A stretch of 64,000 bases of DNA from Haliclystus octoradiatus (taxonomy: Eukaryota; Cnidaria; Staurozoa; Stauromedusae; Haliclystidae), in contig OU744454.1 of NCBI GenBank assembly GCA_916610825.1, positions 1,141,001 to 1,205,000 of the forward strand, written 5' to 3'. A program made the translations under genes and the position numbers. Of the stretch, positions 49,336 through 62,100 are shown in pieces (the first letter of the stretch is position 1; each line of letters opens with the position of its first letter). The notes beneath the pieces were generated by a model that saw nothing but the letters and a program-made list of their open reading frames with translations, had not been told where the DNA came from and ran no database searches.

Positions 49336-49429
49336 TGAAATAGAAAAGGAATGGGTAATCAAAACAACATTGCCCTTCCCTCCGCTTTTTACCACAGAGA
49401 AAGCGTTGGAAAAGGGCACTCCGAAGAAT

Positions 49430-49560
49430 GCTACTCAATTCACCTATCCGGAATCAGTAAGGATGAGTCACCCTTTGCCAGTTGCAGGATTCGAACCACT
49501 GACCCTTACAGATAACTTAATATCTCGCCTGCCGCCCTGCACCATGCAACTGGACGAAAG
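49430..49560 (-). repeat. tRNA-like segment
   Basis: On the minus strand: TGGTGCAGGGCGGCAGGCG ... GGTTCGAATCC. A and B boxes are present; no full cloverleaf was drawn. Likely a SINE head. Confidence 0.4.
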
Positions 49561-49855
49561 TGCAGTACAAATTTTGGGATTTATTTGGCATTTTTTATTG
49601 TCTCATTTAGAAGTAAACGCGGGCAAAGGAGACTCTGTCAAACAATGGGATTTCTGTATTGAATGTATAGGTCTACTATATATTGATTGACCATTCCTTA
49701 ACAATTAGCTCCATTGTTCTTGATTATGATTGTCATAGCAACTGATAGATGTACTTTTCATGGTCTTCTTCACGACAGTCCCGGGCTTTCTTTAGCGGCA
49801 AGCCGACCATGTGCCTCCTACTGTTATTTGGAATAAATATCTCTGGTAGCTGGTC

Positions 49856-50065
49856 TTTAAAGGAGCAAAAATGACCGGCAGGCGCTACGCACTTAGGATC
49901 ACGTGCATGTTTATTGTTTATAACACAATGTTCATTGTTGACATGAATTTATTACAAATTAGGCCTGCGTATAACAATAGTTTCAAAGCGAGACGGTTGA
50001 ATTACGCTAAGCATAAATTAAAATTGATCTCGCAGCGGTCGCCGGTCAATTTTGCCCCTTTAATA
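49856..50065. mobile_element. TTAA-flanked MITE, intergenic copy
   Basis: Starts TTAAAGGAGCAAAAATGACC and ends GGTCAATTTTGCCCCTTTAA, an inverted match, with the same termini as 11273-11443. A degenerate third copy is around 22425-22565. The internal open frame 49871-50071 is not coding. Confidence 0.75.
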
Positions 50066-53000
50066 GAATAGACTTTTATCTCTGGTAGCTACTTGACTTG
50101 AGTTGAGCTATATCCTTTTTAAATGGAGGACTATGAATAAATGAGCAACGAATTCATACTTATTTGATGGTAATTTATCATGGCAATTTATAGTGTAGTG
50201 ATCCGAGACTCTATGTAACTGAATTTCAAGTTTCATTGATTGAGCCAATGAAAAACGAACATCTTTCAGATTGTGTGTTAATTTATTTTGGGTCGATACT
50301 ATTAATCAACTTTCGGGATTTTGAACAGAAGTTTTTCTGAGATATCTTGTAGCCGGAGTTGGAGTCTATATGAGTACGCTTCCTGTAACATGGATTATTT
50401 ATAACATTAAAACATGATTATAAAGTCTTCACAGACATATATTCTAATGTATTCGTCTGTTCATTCAGTCATACGATAATGTAATAATGTCAGTCAATAA
50501 TGTCTGTTCAGTTAGTCATACGATCGAGTGATTATATAATATCATATTGATGTTGCTTAGCTATAATCAATCATATCGAATGGACTGCACTTTCTTATCA
50601 CATAATTTTGACGATTGAATGATTGAGTCATTGTGTTACCATGGAAGCGTCCACAATTGCACTACGGTACCCTACAGCCTGTTTGTTCTCCCAGCGCACA
50701 AAAGTTGGTGCATGGTAATCCTAATAACCCATCAACAATCAACATCTATTAACTATTACCCCTGATTTCTTCTAGTATATATGAATGGCTCTTCAACTAA
50801 GACCAATATTAATATTATTGATGGCAAATGCGCGTGATATACTGATCTCAAAAGCGATAAATGAAAAATTGATTTCGTCCCTCATTTCAATAAAAAGCAA
50901 ACATACACATTAATAATCCATGCTGCAACAGACTTTACGGTAAATTGGCGTATTTATAGACGCAGCGATACGTCACCTCAACTATATTCGTGTAACATAC
51001 GTACATATTAACATTTAGAATCGATGTGAGTAATTAGTAAATATATGGGTGATAAATTAACATGTATATGAAGGAAGTGTGACGATTTAATTCAAACAAA
51101 CAAATAAGAGAATTACGACATATTATTAGAATTACTCAATATGCACACATTAGTTTATAATGAACAGTATTTTATTTTTATCCAAAGAGGGTTTATATCA
51201 GTGTCCACAGACTATCAGTGTTGGTCCAGTCGTGGATTGAGGTTTGAAGCTGTGACAATCCTTTGATCCAAAACCAAATTTATTCAGTGTTTCGTGAACA
51301 TCATGTGTTTTGACATCATTATTACTGTATCTGTATTTGTAACCCCCTCCTCCGGCTACGTGTCTGATTTGACCGACACACGAATATCTCTCTCCGTTGG
51401 GTTGTTTCTCGTTTTGTTTAGATTTTGCACTTTTCCTTTCTCAAACGTCGGAACCCGCACTTCCGTCAGCATCATCCGTCCCCCGAACATAATTTATCAC
51501 GAAACGATTTGCTCTATTTTTACCTTTTAAAGTGGGCAAAATAGAAGGAAGAAATGCAGTTCATGTTACTTTCCTGATGCATTTTTTTAATATAGACATT
51601 TTTCAAGTCCATACAACAATGAAATTTCAAATATGTTAAGAACTTTTACAATGCTTTTATAGAACTTCATATTACCATAATCGTCGGAAACATGTAAATT
51701 GATTTGCACCTATAAAAGGCAGAAAGAAATAAGCCGGAAAAGTTTTCCTGTCCATGCATTCTTCTCCTTTTGTTCCGTAATCTTTGGGACGGCCCTAGCA
51801 ATCTGTGCCGCTGGGGTTCTGAATTACGTTTGATATCGCTTGATTGGACAGGAAATTTGAACCTCCATTCGAAATTGTCAAATAGGCGATGAATTAGTGT
51901 CGACTGTGTTAATCAAACTACCACCTAATTTGTCTAATGAATTCATTTTCAACAACACTCGAAAACGTCTGGAAATAAAAAAATATATTTTCGCGGGAAA
52001 AAATAAAATCGCATGTTGACATTAACTGTCTACAAATATCCCCAATAACATATACATTTTACTTCAAAATGAAGCCGTTTAAATGGCCTCTTTTTATTTC
52101 AATTGAAAATATATGTTTCGTAGTTGAAACAAATCAGTTTGTATCTTCACGGTATTAAACGAAAGGTTTTATTGTTAAATATTTGCTTGGATTTGTTTTG
52201 TAATAGGATGCGTTGGCCTTTGATCTGAGATGGTATACATTTGTTGAGTCTAACAAATACGATTGATATATCTTGGAATGTTTTCAAAGAGAGTAATAGA
52301 TCGTTTATTTTATCGTAAATTTCTATTTCAAAGCAACTGTTTCTAAAGAGCGACGTGTTATTTGTAGTTATTTAACCAGACATGTTTTATGATGGCCCAC
52401 ATACAGAGAACGGAATATTACCAACAGTTTTCACATCGAAAAACGACATAAAATATTGACAAATAGAATTAAAAACGTAACTATCCCGGCTAAATATATG
52501 TATTCAAGATTTACACTGGTTTTTGTTGAAGGATTTTAATCATATGAAAATTACATAAGATCAATCGATATTCGGTATGCTAAAGATACATATGTTTATA
52601 AATATGCATAAACAAACGAAGAGTGTGTTATTGTATAGAATGTGTTGGTCTCACAACAGTGGCACAGTCAACACTTCACATACCTCAAAGCAGACGATTC
52701 ATAATTTAGAAAGCGAACTGTCGCAAAGGAAGTAGGGTTTGATTAGCAGACCTGTGCTACATTCCAGGCGGTCAATTTATCACCGTCAAAACTTTTTCGT
52801 AATTTCTGTCTGTGTTTAATACACGGTTGTTGCATCGTTGTCAGATCAGCTTAAACCATATTTGTGTTAGGACGCAGTTTGATATTTATTGTAACTGCTC
52901 TTATAGATTTATTCTATCTGGGTGCAGCAGACTACCGTTGCCTTGGATTTGCAGCATTATAAAATCTGGTAATTGGATTATAACCTCGGTACTTATCATA

Positions 53001-53091
53001 TTGCATTCTGGAACATAATATTAACCTGTTAGCTTGATATCAATTTATCGAATGAGTGAAACTGAGTTACGTTGTTAAAGCTTCAAGAATC

Positions 53092-53185
53092 ATGGATTCC
53101 CGCAGGCGAATGGTAGATTATGTTGTTTTGAAGCTAGTTCTCTCAACGCTGTTTTTTTCGACTTTAATTTCAGCAAACATTGACG
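53092..53185 (+). CDS. Signal-peptide exon
   Basis: ATG at 53092 is the first Met after an in-frame TGA (about 53053). It reads MDSRRRMVDYVVLKLVLSTL then FFSTLISA, likely cleaved before NID. Basic n-region, hydrophobic core, small residues at -3 and -1. Phase-1 donor GTAAGC. Confidence 0.85.
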
Positions 53186-56100
53186 GTAAGCAAATATAGT
53201 ATTTTAATTAGTTAATTATGTTATGTCATTATGCTTCAAAATCATTTTTGATTCTTCGTGATTTCCTTGGATCTGTATGACGGTCTAGACCTTTTATGTC
53301 GCGATAAAAGAAATTTAAATATATTTCAAGTCTTGCTGCGCAAATTGTATAACGCTCACCCATTTGAGTATATCTTTAATTTCTCTGTTATTAAGTAGTT
53401 TTTTAATTATTTAAACGGGACATTTAGTAAATAACTTTTATTGACATTTAAAATTTGATTCTACAAAATCGAGAGGGAGTGTGGTGTCATCATTTGTGCG
53501 GTTAGTCATGTATTACAGGTGTCAATTGAACCGGAAGTTGTGCGGTATGTCGTTGTCAAGATGTCATCAGGTGTAATGAGATTTTATGTGCGCTGTCGCT
53601 AGATTATCTTGTCGAGTGGATTAATTTTGATCTCAAAATAATGATAAGATTTTAATCTTTTGTAAACGAGAATTTGTGATCGATTTATCAAATGACACAT
53701 TCATTATAATAATACTCTTATTTTGCGATTATTCATTGGATTTGATAGGATTCTTTTAATGCCAGAAATATTCAATACAATTTGAATGTACTAACATTGT
53801 TTGTTTTAAGATTAAAGCGCGGTACCCTAGTTATGTTGCGGTTGCTCGTTAAACTGATAAATCACTCAAATTTTAATTTTGAAGTTACATTATACTTTAC
53901 CTTTTCTATTTTCGCCACATTCGACTTCACAAGCCCGTAAATGTGCTTTCATGCTATAATCACTCGATTTTCACAAATTACTCATGCTGTATGAGCAGCA
54001 CTTCATTACATGGTTTTGCCTATGTAGTAACACAAATAATCGCGATGTATCATGAGATTGTTAAATCCTTGAGTTTGGACAGGAGACCGTATGCCACTTT
54101 AACAGCACCCTGATTATTTGTGTTTTATTTGAATATTTATTCTAATCAAAATGTGAGTTTGTCGGAAGCTCTTTAGATAAAGCTTCCAACAAAATATTTT
54201 TGCAAGCTACTCCAGACAGGTTGACCAGACAGGTAACATTGTCAGCACTTTACCCAGCACACGATGACCATCTGTTTAAAACAGCCATCTATTAGGTCTG
54301 TATTTGGCCACTATAGACAAGGACCTTTTGTTAGACCATGTTACAAGTTTGTTGAATTAAATTGGTTACATTGATTAAAAACAAACAGTCCATGGAAAAT
54401 AGAATGAATTAGCATTCATCTAATTCAACAATACAGTTATGAATAATCAAAAGCAAAAAATTAATCCACTTTGTAATTGCGCTTGAAAAGGGGTTGGCCA
54501 TCTCATTTACATTTTCACTTTCTGAGTAATTATCAGTTTCGAAATCAAGAAGTCCTTTCCATTTCATGTAATGGTACCAGAGTCTAGGTGTTTGGAACGT
54601 TCTGGGATCCAGACATTCGAGCTACAGTCATGTCTGATAGACCAGTAAGTTGTATATATAATTCACTAACTGGCTGGAATGAACAAGTTTCCCTATATTT
54701 AAAATACCATACAGCATACGTCTGCGTTCTAGACCAATTGTAATTGTTACATCTTTTATAATTAATTATTGAAACATTTCTTACACAGATGGACTCATCA
54801 ACGTCATTGTGTCACTTCCGTCAGGTGAATTAGTATCACCATCGTCATGTATCTTAGTCACTATAAATGATAATGTCAGATGTACAGGTGCCAATGCACA
54901 ATCAGAGGACGATACTCGCTGTAATCCAACTCTACTAAAGAAATTCTTTGAGAACGTTGAATTCGATAATGGTAGTGTCTTCCTACCTGTAGAAATAAAA
55001 TTAGAAAATTTGAACACAAAGGAATATGCATTTGACGTTGGTATTGTATTAAACAATGGATGGTGTCATAAGGATAATCCATCTGGGGATTGGATTCAAT
55101 CTGGAGATTATCTTAATAGCCATGCATCAGTAGCTGATATTGGAAATGGTATTAATGAAACATCTGTTGCGTTGTCTCTCGAAGTACTCAGAATTAAGAC
55201 CACGCTCATGCCAACCACAGCTACACCAAAAGGTGAGTAGGTCAAAAGGGGAGACATTAATCGGTGGCCCCTACAAGCTCAAGTTTGAAAGGCCTAGCAG
55301 ATTTCAACAATCATGGCTTTGAGTTATAATATCCCTTTATACACATATACAATATGAACAACAACCACAATGTAAACATTAACCTGTCTGTAATGGTCAC
55401 CCTGTTAACACTGTCCAAAGTAATAATATTTTATTGCGTCAAACCTGTATAGATCTTCCAGATTGTAAAATGTCTCCAAATCTCACATACAATAAACCTG
55501 TTTCACTCTATAAAGATAACCATATGTCTACGGTCACTTCAGAATGTTACAAATGGTAATTTCTATGGAGTGTAACTTGTATAGATAGGTCGCATCCCTT
55601 CAGTGATCAATATTCTCTAATCTCATAACTGCCCGTTATACTGCAACTGTTGCTGGTTATTATATACACAACTACACATTACACAGTCCCCCCTGTTGCG
55701 TTTATCTGCCTGCTAAATAATGCAATATAATGCCAATCGATATGCCAATCTATATTGTAGAAGCTGCACGACTCGTCCATCTAGATCAGTTTAATGACAA
55801 TATTATCTTTTGTATTATAACGAAAATGATTCGATCAATCTAATTGGTTTAGACGCCAAATCACTATAGCAAAACAAGGTTCAAAAATCCAATCGATCTT
55901 ACAATTCGAATTTATATCACAAATGTGAATTTTAATTTTGATCAGGAGTTTCAAAACCATTTTATGATGCAAGAAAGTCATGCAGATGCTTGTTAAAGTT
56001 GTACTAGTTATAATACAAAGCAATTGGCGAACAGTTTCCTATGAGCTGTTGATATTTGGCACACTCAAGTCACTCGCCAAGGCGGCTTGTAATTTTCTGA

Positions 56101-59100
56101 TGTGCCTTCTCGTTTTCTCCTTGCGTGCCTCTCGTGCGCCAAATATCAATAGCTCATAGGAAACTGTTCCAAATTGCTTAATATTTCCTAGCTTAATTGT
56201 TAATTGAATTTTATTTGTAGGTTGTCTTCTCGATGGTAAATTGTATGAACCTGGTCACACTCGTATGCAAGACTGCAACACTTGGTATGATTTGATACCA
56301 CATTGTTTTGTGCATATAATACTATTTATTCTAATCCCTGGCAGAGGGGGCATTTGTTACTTAGCCCCTTTGTTAAGGAGAATATGTTGATTATCAGTTA
56401 TCAGGAAAAATGTTAATACAGTAGGCCTGCGATGTGTAAATGTTTTTATAAAGAAATAGAGAAAATTTTCCTTGTGAGAAATCCGGACGCCACTTCTGCT
56501 CCTTGCTTCGCAACCATGATCAAATTTTGCTACTGTATATGAGAATTGTGATCTTCTGCATAACTGAGGCCATTGATAGGTCCCTTGTTTATTTGAGCCT
56601 CTAAATGTCAAAATATTTGATTGCATTTGGCTGAATTTTTTAAAATCAGTGACAATAAAACCCAATTATTTCACTCTGGCTATTATCAAAATTTTGACTG
56701 CACAAGGACAGAGATACATTTAAATTTAACGAGGTTACACTGTACTGATGCAGCCTCAAATTAATGTTTTGAATAAAATTAAATTTAACATCAAATGTGA
56801 TTTTAATCCAGCAGTACAGATTGCTCATGTGATAGTAGCCTATAATACATTAATACTTATATTATTTCCATGTTTTGTCTAATAATTTCATATCATTTTT
56901 CCTAGTTTCTGTAATAATGGCTTTTGGGGCTGTACTCTAATGGCCTGTGTTGATTCAATCACACCCTCTCCAGGAGCAGGTAACAATTCAATTCTCAATC
57001 TACCTGTTATTTCAATCACCTGTTGTATGCAGCCATTTTTCATCTGAAATGATGTATTAGTATTGATTTGTATAGATATGCAGGATGCAAGGGTGCATCT
57101 AGCGTAAAAGAATATCTCATTAAGATATCTGAATGTTTGTTTAGTAACTCCTCATTATCATCATTTATTCAGTTTGTCTGATAATTATTAATAAAAACTG
57201 TTTCACCTGAGATTGGGATTCACATAAACAATGTTTAACATAAACATAAATAACATGGTTCATATATTAAACTTATTAAATTAAATTATCATGGTTCATT
57301 TCCCTTTTTAAACCTGTCTCATTGTTAGCATCAGATCACTCCACTGCTATCTTGATTTTGCATGAGTATTTCACCAGGATGCAAGAATTTGTGATCTGTT
57401 GACATTGAAATTTTTAAAATAATCTTTATATTATAGTTTGCATCTATAATAACGAAGAATTTTCAGAAGGATCAACAAGAAAAATGGATTGCAACACATG
57501 GTAAATTATCAAAAATATCATCTAACTAAGGTTGCGTTTATATTGTACATAAAGCATTATAATTGCATTCTTCATGTTCCCGTAATTGACAGCGATGGAG
57601 ACAAACATGACTTATAACAAGCTTATTCAGCATGGAGCATTATAAGTTTATTCGGGGTCGGCATGGAGAAGACAGAAAAACACGCAAGTAACTTCAAAAT
57701 ATAAACACGTCTTTATTCGACGACGATCAACAAGCAAGAGAGCGAAACAACAGGCATTCAACCCACATAACAGTTCCTAATCACATGACAATACGAAGCA
57801 CCAATCACAACACATTACTAATTATCACATGGCATCACATGCACTCAAACAATACAATCACGTGAACAACATGCACAATACCTAAAATACTACAATACTC
57901 AAAACATCGTCACTACAACACTTCACACAGATATACAACTGAGACCAGGAAGGCGTGTTACCATAAACAATATCATAACTAAATCCTACACACCCCCTGA
58001 TCTCAAGATCACATATTACTACATATCAATATATCACACAATGAATAAGAAAAGTTCTATTTAAAAAGGCAATCTCCCAATACCTGGGATATACAGTTTA
58101 AGCACCTTAAAATATAGGTTAATCATAGGTCATACTAAACCCATTGAGCATATTTTGCGTATTACAATTGGTTCTTGATTCTTTTTAGTTCATGTGGCAA
58201 CGGTATGTGGGCTTGCACGGAGATGGCCTGTATGGGACCAGAAGGCACACCAGAGCCTGAAGTTGAACATTCACCAATGCCAGAAGGCACATCAGAGCCT
58301 GAAGCTGAACACTCTCCCATGCCAGAAGGCACACCAGAGCCTGAAGCTGAACACTCTCCAATGCCAGAAGGCACACCAGAGCCTGAAGCTGAACATTCAC
58401 CAATGCCAGAAGGCACATCAGAGCCTGAAGCTGAACACTCTCTCATGCCAGAAGGCACACCAGAGCCTGAAGCTGAACATTCACCAATGCCAGAAGGCAC
58501 ACCAGAGCCTGAAGCTGAACACTCTCCCATGCCAGAAGGCACACCAGAGCCTGAAGCTGAACATTCACCAATGCCAGAAGGCACACCAGAGCCTGAGGCT
58601 GAACATTCACCAATGCCAGAAGGCACGCCAGAGCCTGAAGCTGAACACTCTCCCATGCCAGAAGGCACACCAGAGCCTGAAGCTGAACACTCTCCCATGC
58701 CAGAAGGCACACCAGAGCCTGAAGCTGAACACTCTCCCATGCCAGAAGGCACGCCAGAGCCTGAAGCTGAACACTCTCCAATGCCAGAAGGCACACCAGA
58801 GCCTGAAGCTGAACATTCACCAATGCCAGAAGGCACGCCAGAGCCTGAAGCTGAACACTCTCCCATGCCAGAAGGCACACCAGAGCCTGAAGCTGAACAC
58901 TCTCCCATGCCAGAAGGCACACCAGAGCCTGAAGCTGAACACTCTCCCATGCCAGAAGGCACGCCAGAGCCTGAAGCTGAACACTCTCCAATGCCAGAAG
59001 GCACACCAGAGCCTGAAGCTGAACATTCACCAATGCCAGAAGGCACACCGGAACCTGAAGATTTAACAATGGCAAATCGAAGAGGTATAATCTAATCCAA

Positions 59101-62100
59101 AATGTTTTGATTAAATACTACGTAGTCATGATGTGTCCCAATTTATGGAATTACCATAATAATTTTGCATGTTGTAGTTTCATAGCAATACAGTGAAAGC
59201 TGTATACAACAGCCAGTTATTAGAGGTAGACAAATTGACCACTATAGACGGGTGGTCTTTATATACATGTTTGATTCAATAGAAAATACTATTTCAGACA
59301 CTGCAAGAGTGACCAGTATAGACAGGTGGTCGCTAGCATAGATATTTGCAACAGGTTAACACATCAAGTAGGGTAAGTTTTATGCCCCTCATATGTTCTG
59401 AATGAGCCTGAAAAAAATGTCATTGATTCATTTTGTTAAAAATCAACAGCAAAGGCTTGTACTATTGTTTATACAGTAATTCTTTATTCTCTTGTTATCT
59501 AAAGGTTGTGAACATAACGGTGTATTTTACAAACCAAAAGAAAATCGAAAGGCAGATGATGGATGCAATACTTGGTTAGTTTAATAGTTCTTGATCAGGA
59601 TAATGCAATTGATTTAATTTAGTTTTGATACCGTACAATTCAAATAATATGGTACTAATAGTAATGGTTCTCGCTTCAATTTCTATTTGTCACGGTTTTT
59701 GGTTTCTCTAACTTTCAACTACTATTTTTATTATAACCAATATATGCTACAGTACTGTATTAAATAATAAAAAATGTCAAAAACTTCTGAGCTTTGCAGA
59801 ATTGAGATCTGATTTAATTAAACAGATATGCTATCACATAGTGCATTTAGTGCACTGTACATTACCATTGTGTGGTTCCAAAGTGCTGTATTTTATCAAT
59901 TCCATCTTGTATCATAAATTATTTTCAAATGCTGGTAATTAGTTTTATGAATATTTTTTTATTTCAGCTTCTGCAGTGACACTGGGGTATGGGGATGTAC
60001 GTTGATGGCATGTCTGCCCAAATGTAAGAATATAGGATTAATATTCAAGTCAAACCTACTACAACTGGCAACATCTACCCCTATGTCTATGTCCAATGTT
60101 TACAGCCCAATGATAGTCATTTAATAAAAATAATATTTTCTTTTAAACAACCCTGTATATAAAGGTCACCTGCATATAGTGGGCACTCTAGCAATGTCTA
60201 AATAGTATTTCCTACTGAATCAACCCTGAAAGTTTTCACGGTCTTGAAGGTTGAAACAACGTCTGATTGAAAATCTTCAAAGTCACACTACTGCAATTTG
60301 ATGCACTCTTGAGTGTTGACTCTGTCGCTGCTCATGTCACCCTCAAACAGTGTCTGCAATTTCAGTAACGTGGTCCAAATGACATTACATAATATTGAGC
60401 ACTGAACAAATAATTGATTATTTGATATGTAAAGTTTATATCTTTTTCTTCATTTAATAGTATGCCTCCATAACAAAAAAATAATTAAAGAAGGAACATC
60501 AATAAAAGTGGATTGTAACACTTGGTAGGTTAAAAATGTGTCAACATCTTGAGTTGTTCATGGCTGTAACTATCTTCCCATGACTGGGGTTATTTCTAAT
60601 TTTTAACTGACAAAATAGCCATGGCAGATACATGGCCCCCAATGGGATGTCCAACACCCCCTGGATTTATGGCCGTGATCACATAATTACATTGTATTCA
60701 TTTCTAAATACAATTGAGATGATACCCTTTCATCACAATGTTGTTGGAACAGTGTTTAATTTGATCAGTATTGCCATGGTTCAGGTCATGATCACGACAG
60801 TCCAACTGCGAAGCATTGTTACATTGGCTAACTAACTATTGAGTAAAGGATTGGTTATCAAAGGACTTTTGCTTGCATGCATATGAGAATGAATGCCTAA
60901 AAGAGCACCTACTGTATAGACATTATCATTATAATAATCCTTATCATAATCATGTCATCATCAATTTTGCAGTCATTGCAGTGGTGGTGAATTGGCCTGT
61001 ACCAAAATGGCGTGTTTGGGACCTTCTGCGGAACCAGAGGCAACTCCCGAACCAGAATATACACCAATGCCAGAAGCAGAATATGCTACAACCAAATCTC
61101 AATCAGGTAATTTTAAATATTTGGCAGTGGGATGATACTCTGTAGACAACATCAGGATTCATCTCAAATGTATTAGACGTTGAATCATTCCCAATGGAGT
61201 ATCTTTATATTAATGTGTCATGGTTAGGTGTCAACTCGAAAGCTGAAAAACACTTGCCCTACGGGCTCTTGTTTTTCTGATGCTTTCTCGTGTCTCCCAA
61301 CATCCCGCGTGTTGGTATCAGAGAACCCAAACACGGCTGCCGTGCAGTAACCCTTTAATCCAAAACGTTTTTATTAAATACTACGTAGTCATGATGTGTC
61401 CCAATTTATGGAATTACCATAATAATTTTGCATGTTGTAGTTTCATAGCAATACAGTGAAAGCTGTATACAACAGCCAGTTATTAGAGGTAGACAAATTG
61501 ACCACTATAGACGGGTGGTCTTTATATACATGTTTGATTCAATAGAAAATACTATTTCAGACATTGCATGAGTGACCAGTATAGACAGGTGGTCGCTATC
61601 ATATATATTTGCAACAGGTTAACACATCAAGTAGGATAAGTTTTATGCCCCTCATATGTTCTGAATGAGCCTGAAAAAAAAATGTCATTGATTCATTTTG
61701 TTAAAAATCGACAGCAAAGGCTTGTACTATTGTTTATACAGTAATTCTTTATTCTCTTGTTATCTAAAGGTTGTGAACATGACGGTGTATTTTACAAACC
61801 AAAAGAAAATCGAAAGGCAGATGATGGATGCAATACTTGGTTAGTTTAATAGTTCTTGATCAGGATAATGCAATTGATTTAATTTAGTTTTGATACCGTA
61901 CAATTCAAATAATATGGTACTAATAGTAATGGTTCTCGCTTCAATTTCTATTTGTCACGGTTTTTGGTTTCTCTAACTTTCAACTACTATTTTTATTATA
62001 ACCAATATATGCTACAGTACTGTATTAAATAATAAAACATGTCAAAAACTTTTAGGCTTTGCAGAATTGAGATCTGATTTAATTAAACAGATATGCTATC

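Larger units (their letters stand above)
46827..53091. other. Intergenic region with MITE-like repeats
   Basis: No convincing coding frame. The 3' UTR of the MANEC receptor probably occupies the first few hundred bases, with AATAAA-like signals around 47523 and 47569. A long inverted repeat (49162-49335), a related single end (48289-48317), a tRNA-like segment (49430-49560) and a TTAA-flanked MITE (49856-50065) lie here. 50070-53091 shows only AT-rich unique sequence to my eye; the pacifastin-gene promoter should be near its end, but no clear TATA or initiator stands out. Confidence 0.5.
59093..61171 (+). repeat. Segmental tandem duplication, copy 1
   Basis: Matches 61356-63437 at an offset of about 2,265 bases with only scattered substitutions and one-base indels, introns included. 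It contains modules 3 and 4. Confidence 0.95.

Noticed and set aside
49370-49690. 106-codon frame in the intergenic region
   Set aside because: It overlaps a tRNA-like repeat and has no coding character or splice partners.
56221-57500. A variant pacifastin motif with Trp in place of the third cysteine (CNTW)
   Set aside because: The TGG arises from reading into the intron; splicing TG|T restores Cys in every module.
58162-59046. Long open frames on the minus strand and in the other plus frame over the minisatellite
   Set aside because: A 42-bp unit keeps every frame open by periodicity. Only the plus frame linked by splicing to the pacifastin half-module is supported.
60632-60835. Open frame MAPNGMSNTPWIYG and its twin at 62897
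   Set aside because: Both lie in the intron between the two halves of pacifastin modules 4 and 6; they are conserved only because the segment was recently duplicated.
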